Shown piece after piece: positions 5,799 to 13,164 of a DNA stretch of 13,848 nt (position 1 is its first letter; the number at the start of each line of letters is the position of its first letter). Origin of the DNA: Nautiliaceae bacterium (GTDB taxonomy: Bacteria > Campylobacterota > Campylobacteria > Campylobacterales > Nautiliaceae); NCBI GenBank assembly GCA_027035735.1, contig JALVUH010000007.1:1-13848 (forward strand), given 5' to 3'. Both the position numbers and the translations under genes were made by a program. A model generated the notes under the pieces. The model had not been told where the DNA came from, did not search any database, and saw nothing but the letters and a program-made list of their open reading frames with translations.

Positions 5799-7581
5799 AT
5801 CTCTTCCGGATAAACCAGGAGTTTATCAATATTTTGATGAAAATGGCAAACTTTTATATGTAGGAAAAGCAAAAAATCTAAAAAAAAGAGTAAAAAGCTA
5901 TTTTAGATTCAATCCTTTTAGACCCGCTGATAATTTAAGTCCTAGAATTTATAAAATGATAAGTGAAGCAAAAAAACTAGAATATATTGTAGTAGAGAGT
6001 GAAAATGATGCTTTAATTTTAGAAAATTCTTTAATTAAACAATTAAAACCAAAATATAATATTCTACTTAGAGATGATAAAACATATCCTTATATTTATG
6101 TAAATTTAGATGAAGATTTTCCAAGACTTGAGATTACAAGAAAAGTAATAAAAGGCAAAAATATAAAATATTTTGGTCCATTTAGTTCAGGTGCAAGTGC
6201 TATTTTAAAAACAATATATGAAGAAATACCTCTAGTGCAGTCTAAAAGTTGTATAAAGGGTAAAAAATCATGCCTTTATCATCAAATTGGTAAATGTTTA
6301 GCACCTTGTGAAGGGAAAATTACAAAAGAAGAGTATAAAAAATTAATTCAAAAAGCTATTAAATTAATTCATAATAAAGAAAAAATTATTAAAATTTTAG
6401 AAAATAAGATGCAAAAATACTCAAAAAATCTCCAATTTGAAGAAGCGGCAGAAATTAGAGACAGGATAAAAGCAATAAATGAAGCTGAGATATATTCAAA
6501 TGTGGATTTGGTTAAATTAAAAGATATAGATGTATTTGTAGTAGAAATTTTTAATAAAAAAGCAGTAGTTATTAGGATTTTTGTAAGAGAAGGCAAGGTA
6601 GTTGCTAGTTCACATAATATTATTAATTCTCAAACTACACCAGAAAAAAGTGAAATTTATACTCAAGCAATACTTGAATTTTATTCAAATGAAACTCCTT
6701 TTACTTCAAATGAAATTCTTGTAGCAGAAGATTTTGAAGAGAGAAGATGGCTTGAAGAAGTATTGAGTGAAAAATTTAAAAGAAAAATCAAAATTAATTT
6801 ACCAAATAAAAATAACAATAATTTAATTAATTTAGCTAAAATAAATGCACTTGAAATTATTAAAAATCAAAAAGAAAACACTTTACTAGAAGAGATTAAA
6901 ATTTTATTTAATTTGCAAAATATACCTTATAAGATTGAAGTTTTTGATACATCTCATATGCAAGGTGAAGCGAGTGTTGGGAGTATGGTAGTATGGGAAG
7001 GAGAGTTTAAAAAAGAGTATTATAGACATTATCATTTAGAAGGAAAAGATGAATATTCTCAAATGGAAGAACTTTTAACAAGACGTGCAAAAAGCTTTGA
7101 TAAAATTCCTCCACCTGAATTATGGCTTATTGATGGTGGAGTGGCTCAATTAAAATTAGCAAAAGAAATTATAAATTCAACTGGAGCTAATGTAGATATT
7201 TTAGCAATTTCTAAAGAAAAAATAGATGCAAAAGCTCATAGAGCAAAAGGTAATGCAAAAGACAAAATATATTTTGAATATAATGAAAAAATAGAGAAAA
7301 TGGAATTATCACCTTCTGATAAAAGACTTCAATTTTTACAACGTTTAAGAGATGAAGCTCATAGATTTGCGATAGAATTTCATAGAAAGATAAAAAGAAA
7401 AAAAGATTTAGAAATAGATTTACTTAAAATAAAAGGTATAGGAAAAGCTAAAATGACAAAACTTTTAAATTATTTTGGAAGTTTTGAAAATATAAAAAAT
7501 GCAAATTTTGAAGAATTAAAATCTCTTTTAAATGAAAAAGATGCAAAAAATATTATTGATTTTTTTCAAAATTCAAAATAA
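5782..7581 (+). CDS. uvrC: UvrABC system protein C (excision endonuclease subunit)
   Basis: In nucleotide excision repair UvrC joins the UvrB-DNA complex and cuts on both sides of the lesion. The N-terminal GIY-YIG nuclease (about 9-90; PGVY at 12-15, YVGKAKNLKKR at 26-36) makes the 3' cut. A cysteine segment follows (CLYHQIGKCLAPC). The UVR motif that binds UvrB lies near 205-237. The RNase H-like nuclease for the 5' cut has Asp389 (FDTSH), Asp451 (LIDGG) and His527 (RDEAHRFA). A helix-hairpin-helix domain (about 545-590, KIKGIGKAK) ends the protein. The 599 aa are full length and all catalytic landmarks are intact. The start is GTG, overlapping the DUF721 gene by 17 bases. The 3' end overlaps the convergent GGDEF-EAL gene by 29 bases, leaving no room for an ordinary terminator. 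Confidence 0.98.
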   Translation: MLQTIKSLPDKPGVYQYFDENGKLLYVGKAKNLKKRVKSYFRFNPFRPADNLSPRIYKMISEAKKLEYIVVESENDALILENSLIKQLKPKYNILLRDDKTYPYIYVNLDEDFPRLEITRKVIKGKNIKYFGPFSSGASAILKTIYEEIPLVQSKSCIKGKKSCLYHQIGKCLAPCEGKITKEEYKKLIQKAIKLIHNKEKIIKILENKMQKYSKNLQFEEAAEIRDRIKAINEAEIYSNVDLVKLKDIDVFVVEIFNKKAVVIRIFVREGKVVASSHNIINSQTTPEKSEIYTQAILEFYSNETPFTSNEILVAEDFEERRWLEEVLSEKFKRKIKINLPNKNNNNLINLAKINALEIIKNQKENTLLEEIKILFNLQNIPYKIEVFDTSHMQGEASVGSMVVWEGEFKKEYYRHYHLEGKDEYSQMEELLTRRAKSFDKIPPPELWLIDGGVAQLKLAKEIINSTGANVDILAISKEKIDAKAHRAKGNAKDKIYFEYNEKIEKMELSPSDKRLQFLQRLRDEAHRFAIEFHRKIKRKKDLEIDLLKIKGIGKAKMTKLLNYFGSFENIKNANFEELKSLLNEKDAKNIIDFFQNSK

Positions 7582-9853
7582 ATTTTTTTAGTTCATCTTC
7601 TGGAATAGGTTTTGAGAAATAATATCCTTGAACTAGTCTTACTCCTAAATTTTTTATAATTTCAAGGATTTTTTCATTTTCTACTCCCTCAGCTACATTT
7701 TCTTTATTTAAAATTTTTGAAATTTCTACTATCATTTTTGTAATAATTAAATCATCTCTATCTTTTAATAAATCTCTAATAAAACTTTGATCTATTTTTA
7801 ATACATCAAATGGTATTTGTTTAATGTAATTTAGAGAAGAATATCCTGTTCCAAAATCATCAAGTGCTATTTTTACTCCAAGAGATTTAATTTTTTTAAG
7901 TGTTTGTATAGTATATTCAAAGTTTTGAATACTTAAAGTTTCGGTTATTTCTATTTGGAGTTTTGATGGGTTTATGTGATATTTAGTAATTAAACTTTTT
8001 AATTCATCTACAAAATGTGGTTCTAAGAATTTATTTGCAGAGATATTAACTGCAATATTTAAATTTTTTAAAATAGGATTTGTAGACCATTTATTAATAG
8101 TTTGAATTGTTTTTTCTAAAACATAAGAATCAATTAAATGTATAATTCCACCTTTTTCTGCTATATCAATAAAATGATATGGTGTAAGCAATCCTTTTCT
8201 TGGATGATTCCATCTGATTAAAGCTTCAACTCCATCTATTTTATTATTTTGAATATCTATTTTTGGTTGAAAAAATAGAATTAATTCTTCATTTTTTATT
8301 GCATTTTTAAGCTCTTCTAATGTAGAATAGAATTTTTTTATTTGTTGTTGCAGATTTATATTAATGAATCTAAATCTATTTTTACCACTTTTTTTTGCAT
8401 CATACATTGCAATATCTGCAAACTGTAATAATTCTGATATATCTGTAGTATCATCTGGATAAACAGCAATTCCTGCACTAAATGTAACTTCTAATTTATT
8501 ATCATCAATAATAATTGGTTTGGTTAGAATATTCATTATCTCTTCTATTTTTTTCTCTACTTCTTGTTTTGAATTTATATTGTTTAATACTAAAATAAAT
8601 TCATCTCCTCCAATTCTTGAAGCAATATCACTTTTTCTAATAGAGTGTTTAAGTCTATTTGCTATTTCTATTAATAATTTATCTCCCATTTCATGACCAA
8701 ATGTATCATTAATAAATTTAAAATTATCTAAATCAATAAAAATTAAAGCAATTTTTTTATTGTTTCTATCAGCTATTGAAGTTAATGTTTTAAGTTCTTC
8801 TTGTAAAAAGGTTCTATTTACAAGTCCTGTTAGTGGATCATGATAAGCAAGAAAAGATATCTCTTCTTGTCTTTTAATTTCTTCTGTAATATTTGCACAA
8901 ATTCCAATAATCAATTTTTTTGTTTTAATAAATTTTGCTTCTACTCTAAAATAATATTTTTTTCCAGATAGATTTAATGTAACAATTTCATCAATAGAAT
9001 TTAATCTATTTTTACATAAAAGTTCTAATTTTTTAAAAACATTATCTTTTTCTTCTACATGATTAATGAAATCTTCTAATTTATTAATATTAAATTTATT
9101 TTTAATTTTTCTAAAATTTTGAGAAATTACTTGATGAGTTATACAATCATAATGCCAAGTAAACATTTCAGCTATTTCTTGAGCAGTTTCAAGTTCTTTT
9201 TTTGAAATTATCAATTTTTTGAATAGTTCTTTTTGACTATTATAAAAAGCATGAATTTGTTTTATTAATTTGTTAAGAGCATTGGTTATATTTTTTATTT
9301 CATAATAATCATCAATTAATGGGATTTCTTTTTGTTTTCTAATATTTAGTTTTTCCAAAGCTTGTGCTAAAATGTTTAATGATCTTATTCTTTTTCTTAA
9401 ATAAATTAATAATAAAAAACTAATTACTAAAATAAAAATTAAATAGATAATAAATTTAGAGAAATATTTTTGCTTGAAAGAATTTAATAAGTATTTGGAT
9501 GTATACCCTACTTTTATAGTTGCAATTTTTTTATGATTATATATAATTGGAAAGGTTAAAATAGTTACATTTTGTTTACTTCCTAATTTAATATTTTTAT
9601 ATTCAATATATCTAATTGCTGTATTTACTTTTAATAAGCGTTTTAATTCTTCTTTTAAAGCATGGTTAAATCCAAATTTAATTAATGGAGCTAATGTTTC
9701 ATTTTCTATTTTCATAGTATATATAATTTTTTCTTTTTGGATTTGTTTTAAAGTTGAGAATATGTTTTTAATATCAAGATATACATATATAGAAAATGAA
9801 ATAATTAATGTTATCCAAAATATATCCAAAAATTTTGATAATGATTTATTCAT
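7553..9853 (-). CDS. Membrane-anchored bifunctional diguanylate cyclase/phosphodiesterase (HAMP-PAS-GGDEF-EAL)
   Basis: This inner-membrane protein is predicted to make and break cyclic-di-GMP. In order: membrane helix (about 11-27), periplasmic region of about 105 residues (28-133), membrane helix (134-151), HAMP-like segment (152-200), coiled coil (to about 225), PAS-like domain (226-325, poorly conserved), GGDEF domain (about 332-497) and EAL domain (about 510-760). The cyclase motif is intact, GGDEF at 415-419, with a product-inhibition I-site RKSD at 406-409. The phosphodiesterase landmarks are also intact: EAL at 543-545, Asn603, IEITET at 634-639, DDFGTG at 665-670, Lys686, Glu722 and Gln742. 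Both activities are therefore possible, and which dominates cannot be read from sequence. The ATG overlaps the end of the YfiR-like gene, with AGGAAAG just upstream. Layout and neighbour resemble YfiN/YfiR, where a periplasmic protein restrains the cyclase, but YfiN lacks an active EAL. Confidence 0.93.
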   Translation of the reverse strand: MNKSLSKFLDIFWITLIISFSIYVYLDIKNIFSTLKQIQKEKIIYTMKIENETLAPLIKFGFNHALKEELKRLLKVNTAIRYIEYKNIKLGSKQNVTILTFPIIYNHKKIATIKVGYTSKYLLNSFKQKYFSKFIIYLIFILVISFLLLIYLRKRIRSLNILAQALEKLNIRKQKEIPLIDDYYEIKNITNALNKLIKQIHAFYNSQKELFKKLIISKKELETAQEIAEMFTWHYDCITHQVISQNFRKIKNKFNINKLEDFINHVEEKDNVFKKLELLCKNRLNSIDEIVTLNLSGKKYYFRVEAKFIKTKKLIIGICANITEEIKRQEEISFLAYHDPLTGLVNRTFLQEELKTLTSIADRNNKKIALIFIDLDNFKFINDTFGHEMGDKLLIEIANRLKHSIRKSDIASRIGGDEFILVLNNINSKQEVEKKIEEIMNILTKPIIIDDNKLEVTFSAGIAVYPDDTTDISELLQFADIAMYDAKKSGKNRFRFININLQQQIKKFYSTLEELKNAIKNEELILFFQPKIDIQNNKIDGVEALIRWNHPRKGLLTPYHFIDIAEKGGIIHLIDSYVLEKTIQTINKWSTNPILKNLNIAVNISANKFLEPHFVDELKSLITKYHINPSKLQIEITETLSIQNFEYTIQTLKKIKSLGVKIALDDFGTGYSSLNYIKQIPFDVLKIDQSFIRDLLKDRDDLIITKMIVEISKILNKENVAEGVENEKILEIIKNLGVRLVQGYYFSKPIPEDELKKFILNFEKNQ

Positions 9854-10334
9854 ATATCTTTCCTACCTTAAATAATATTGGGTCAATTCTCAAATTTGCT
9901 TTTTTTATTAAAATCGGATTTATATAAGGATAAACTCTAACACCAATATAAATACTAAACATACTTATGTTTATGTCATTTGGTGAAATGGAAAATATAA
10001 CTTTTTTATGTTTTAATAATTTATTTAAAGTTTTATTGCTTATATGATAAGTAATGATATATACATCATAATTTAGATTAAGATTTTTAATTATTTTAAT
10101 TTTTAAATTATTATTTGTTAAAAAGTTTTTTAGGGTTTTTGCAGTATTTATAGTATTTTTATTTGCTAAGATAGCGACTTTTATAAGTTTTTTATTTTGT
10201 AAATTTTTTATGAGCATAAAAATTTTAGGATAAAGCTTTGCTTCTATATATAAAACTTCTTTATTGATATTAGCAAATAAAAAAGTAAAACTAATTAAAA
10301 ATAAAATTATTATTTTTTTCATTGATTTTACCAT
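9846..10334 (-). CDS. YfiR/DUF4154-like secreted protein
   Basis: The protein has a clear signal peptide (Lys-Lys then a hydrophobic run ending in FLFA, cleavage likely before NINKE) and a mature part of about 140 residues, the size of a DUF4154 domain. The pattern fits YfiR: an alternating strand/helix core, a VIFSISPND segment, and a C-terminal strand then ANLRIDPILFKVGKIY, comparable to the R-x-x-I-n-x-x-L-k end of that family. YfiR proteins sit in the periplasm and repress a membrane diguanylate cyclase. No cysteine is present, so the disulfides known in Pseudomonas YfiR are absent. Two starts are possible: the ATG at 10334 (overlaps the receptor stop) or the ATG at 10322 (begins directly with the signal peptide); neither has a good ribosome site. 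The family call is from pattern only. Confidence 0.68.
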   Translation of the reverse strand: MVKSMKKIIILFLISFTFLFANINKEVLYIEAKLYPKIFMLIKNLQNKKLIKVAILANKNTINTAKTLKNFLTNNNLKIKIIKNLNLNYDVYIITYHISNKTLNKLLKHKKVIFSISPNDINISMFSIYIGVRVYPYINPILIKKANLRIDPILFKVGKIYE

Positions 10335-12349
10335 TTTTTGATTAAATCTATAAATATTTTCCTTCCTGTAAGTGGAAGAGCAGAATTTTCTTGCATAAAT
10401 ACATATCTTCCATAAACTATATCACTTGGTCCCACAAAATAATAATTTTTATGATTTGTTAAATTATCTATTCCAAAAATAACATTAAAATTATTTTTAT
10501 GATAATTAAGATTTGTATTTAAAGTAAAGTAATGAAAATTTATTTGTTTAATATTTTCTGGAACATCAGGTTTTCCACCATAAATAATCCCACTAAAAAA
10601 AGACAAATTAGGATTAATATTGTATATATTATAGCCTTTTATTAATCTTTTTCTAACTCTTGAATATAAATAATATATTTTTGCAATTAAATTATTAAAC
10701 TCATTTTTATTGTTGTTATATGAATAATTAATTCCAAAATATCCTTTTGAATAAGATTTTTTATAGCTTATTTCATATCCTTTAATAATTAAATCACCTA
10801 AATTTTTATATATTTCTTTATGTGTTATAGGTGAAATATCTCTTCCTATATAATGTTTTGATTTTCCTCTATAAATAGTAAATTGAAATTGATCATTTGA
10901 GAATATTTTTTGAAGATATGTAAATTCTAGCATTTTAATTTTTTCTGCTTTTAATGTTGGGTCTCCATTAAAAGCAGCAGCTGTTTTGGCATATAACTCT
11001 ACCCATGAAGGGGCTCTAAAAGCTGTATTAAATAATAATTTAAAAGTAGTTTTGTTATTTAAATTGTATACACTTCCTAATTTATAAGATAAATTGCTAC
11101 CAAAATCATTATAATGAGAATATCTGCTTCCATAAATTATAGAAAAATTATCTTTTATAATATATAAATCTTCTAATGCAATAGAATAAATATATCTGTG
11201 AATGTTTTTTGGAAATAAAGGAGAGATAGTTTTTTGATGTCCTACTACATACTGAAAATAATCATACTTATAAGGTCTTGCATATTTTGTCTCAAGTATA
11301 AAGTTTGTAATATGTTTTTCACTATTGTAAGTTAATCTATTTCTTGCATAAATTTCATATTCTTTTATATTTGCGCCTTCAATTAAATCACTATTAGGAT
11401 TTGAAAAATTTGAATCTATAGGCCCTACTCTAAAAGCACCTTTCCATTGATAATGTTTAATTCCTGTATTAAAACTTTCAATTATATCATCTGTTAAGAA
11501 GTTTGAAAAATGATAATTTAGATATTGGTGTATTAGATTTACATGTTTATCATGGACTAAAGGAGGTAAGTTAATAATCCCAAAAAAATTACCTTTATGA
11601 AAATATTGAAGTCTATAACTAATAGTTGAATTTTCTTTTTTATATCTCAAACCAAACCCTACTTCTTTTTCAAGTTCATATGGTCTATTGTCTCTTACTA
11701 TTCCAATTGGTTGATGTTTATTTTGTGATACATCAACAAGATAGGTTTTAGTTTTTTTTATTGTTGGATTAGATATTTCATAATGAGCATCAATTAGTGT
11801 GTTTTTATTTAATTTATCAAAAATTGTTAAAGTTGTCTGTTTTTTATTTGTTTGGTAAAAACTAAATTGATTATCATTAAATTTATTCAAAGTAATTATA
11901 TTTATAACACCTAAATATGCTTTATCACCATATAAAACAGCATCAGGAGTTTTTGTAAATTCTATTCTTTTAATTAATGCAGCAGGAAAATTATAATAAT
12001 AAAATTGATTAGAATAAAGATTATTTGTTACTTCATGACCATTGATTAAAAATTTTATTTTATCTCTATATGTTGATTTATTACCTCTTATGACTATTTC
12101 TCTTTTACCAGAAGCACTCATAGATATTTCTATTCCTGGTAGATATTTTAAAATATCAAGAAGTGTCCTTGCCCCACTTTTTATTATAAAGTCTCTATTT
12201 ATTACTTCTACATTTGAAGGTGTTTTATTTAAATTAAGTTTTGTTTTTGTTGCTATTTCACTAACTTCATTAAGAGTTTTTAAAAAGCTATCTTCATTTG
12301 AAGCATAAAGGAAAAGTATTGAAAAAAATATTAGATATAATTTCTTCAC
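10328..12349 (-). CDS. TonB-dependent outer-membrane receptor
   Basis: This 673-aa protein has a signal peptide (1-16, cleaved near YA-SNE). The plug domain spans about 36-155: TPSNVEVINRDFI, then SGARTLLDILKYLPGIE, then the VLYGDKAYLGVINIIT segment at 138-153, which corresponds to the usual xLYGxxAxxGVINIIT plug ending. A 22-strand-type barrel rich in Tyr/Asn/Lys follows and closes with an aromatic C-terminus (Trp). No clear TonB box is visible in the first mature residues. The substrate cannot be read from sequence: no riboswitch, Fur box or transport genes accompany it. The start is a GTG supported by AAGGA five bases upstream. It leads the operon with the YfiR-like and GGDEF-EAL genes (overlaps of 7 and 8 bases). 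Receptors with this type of N-terminus are often found beside YfiR-like proteins, suggesting a sensory rather than purely nutritional role. Confidence 0.88.
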   Translation of the reverse strand: MKKLYLIFFSILFLYASNEDSFLKTLNEVSEIATKTKLNLNKTPSNVEVINRDFIIKSGARTLLDILKYLPGIEISMSASGKREIVIRGNKSTYRDKIKFLINGHEVTNNLYSNQFYYYNFPAALIKRIEFTKTPDAVLYGDKAYLGVINIITLNKFNDNQFSFYQTNKKQTTLTIFDKLNKNTLIDAHYEISNPTIKKTKTYLVDVSQNKHQPIGIVRDNRPYELEKEVGFGLRYKKENSTISYRLQYFHKGNFFGIINLPPLVHDKHVNLIHQYLNYHFSNFLTDDIIESFNTGIKHYQWKGAFRVGPIDSNFSNPNSDLIEGANIKEYEIYARNRLTYNSEKHITNFILETKYARPYKYDYFQYVVGHQKTISPLFPKNIHRYIYSIALEDLYIIKDNFSIIYGSRYSHYNDFGSNLSYKLGSVYNLNNKTTFKLLFNTAFRAPSWVELYAKTAAAFNGDPTLKAEKIKMLEFTYLQKIFSNDQFQFTIYRGKSKHYIGRDISPITHKEIYKNLGDLIIKGYEISYKKSYSKGYFGINYSYNNNKNEFNNLIAKIYYLYSRVRKRLIKGYNIYNINPNLSFFSGIIYGGKPDVPENIKQINFHYFTLNTNLNYHKNNFNVIFGIDNLTNHKNYYFVGPSDIVYGRYVFMQENSALPLTGRKIFIDLIKKW

Positions 12350-12354
12350 ATAAT

Positions 12355-12359
12355 TCCTT
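12355..12359 (-). promoter_or_regulatory. Ribosome binding site for the receptor GTG start
   Basis: AAGGA on the minus strand is five bases before the GTG at 12349. No in-frame ATG is available at the signal peptide, so this site decides the start. Confidence 0.65.
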
Positions 12360-12376
12360 TTTAAAAGTTTTACATA

Positions 12377-12406
12377 ATTTTAACATAAAGGTAAAAATGA
12401 AAGCAA
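12377..12406 (-). promoter_or_regulatory. Possible promoter of the receptor operon
   Basis: On the minus strand TTGCTT (12401-12406) and TAAAAT (12377-12382) are 18 bases apart, giving a leader of about 20 nt. The match is moderate and the -35 box would lie in the first codons of ribF. The whole divergent gap is only 47 bp (12350-12396), so both operons' control signals must be packed here. On the plus strand CATAAT (12373-12378) is a candidate -10 for ribF, without a recognisable -35. Confidence 0.35.
12387..12391 (+). promoter_or_regulatory. Ribosome binding site selecting the ribF start
   Basis: AAAGG lies five bases before the ATG at 12397. It favours that start over an in-frame ATG at 12298, which would lie inside the divergent receptor gene. 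Confidence 0.7.
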
Positions 12407-13164
12407 CAATAGGTGGATTTGATGGAATGCATTTAGCTCATATTGAGCTTATACAAAGGAGTGATTGTTATTTGGTCATTGAGAAAAATTCTACTTTAAC
12501 TCCATTTTTTGATAGATTAGAATATAATTCTAAAATGCTTGATTTATTAGCATTAAAAAATATAAAAAATTTATCAAAATATGAATTTATAGAAATTTTA
12601 AAAAATTATGGGATAGATGAAATAGTTGTGGGATATGATTTTAGATTTGGTAAAAATAGAAGTGGTAGTATTGAAGATTTGCAAAAAGTATTTAAGGTTG
12701 AAGTAATTGAAGAAATTAAATATAAAAATTTGCCTATTCATTCAAAAGTTATTAGAGAGTTAATACAAAACAATAATATAAAAATGGCAAATACATTGTT
12801 AGGACATAATTATCAAATAAAAGGTATTCATATAAAAGGTCAAGGTCTTGGAAAGAAACAATTTCTTCCTACTATTAATTTGTCTCTTTTACACAATTAT
12901 ACCTTACCTCAAGGAATATTTTTAACTAAAACAAATGGATTTTTTTCTATTACTTTTATAGGGAAACGTTCAACTGATAAAAAATTTGCTATAGAAACTC
13001 ATATTTTAGAAGATTTTGAAATTGATGACTTAATAAAAATTAAATTTTTAGAATTTATAAGGGAAAATAGAAAATTTAATTCTTTAGAAGAATTAAAAAA
13101 AGCTATTTTAAAAGATAAAGAAAAAGCAGTTAAACTTGCAAAGGAGAAATATGGCTTTAATTGA
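12397..13164 (+). CDS. ribF: Bifunctional riboflavin kinase / FAD synthetase
   Basis: It phosphorylates riboflavin to FMN and adenylates FMN to FAD. The N-terminal nucleotidyltransferase domain starts at residue 5 with GGFDGMHLAH (usual form G-x-F-D-G-x-H-x-G-H, here with Ala before the second His). It continues with VVGYDFRFG and the IHSKVIREL loop in place of the common S-S-T-x-I-R. The C-terminal kinase domain has GQGLGKKQFLPTINL, the family's ATP/Mg site with PT-x-N, and ETHILEDFE, which carries the catalytic Glu. At 255 aa it is shorter than most RibF proteins (about 280-310 aa); the kinase domain is compact. Residues before MKATIGG in a longer reading frame (from 12298) resemble nothing and were dropped. 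It diverges from the receptor operon and overlaps the following ATPase gene by 14 bases. Confidence 0.9.
   Translation: MKATIGGFDGMHLAHIELIQRSDCYLVIEKNSTLTPFFDRLEYNSKMLDLLALKNIKNLSKYEFIEILKNYGIDEIVVGYDFRFGKNRSGSIEDLQKVFKVEVIEEIKYKNLPIHSKVIRELIQNNNIKMANTLLGHNYQIKGIHIKGQGLGKKQFLPTINLSLLHNYTLPQGIFLTKTNGFFSITFIGKRSTDKKFAIETHILEDFEIDDLIKIKFLEFIRENRKFNSLEELKKAILKDKEKAVKLAKEKYGFN

Noticed and set aside
10328..12349. Vitamin B12 receptor (BtuB) or siderophore receptor assignment
   Set aside because: There is no riboswitch in the 47-bp upstream gap, no recognisable Fur box, and no adjacent ABC or TonB-ExbBD genes. The plug alone does not define the substrate.
12298..12396. A 33-codon N-terminal extension of ribF starting inside the divergent receptor gene
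   Set aside because: The extension has no resemblance to RibF. The family begins right at the GGFDG segment, and the ATG at 12397 has its own AAAGG site.
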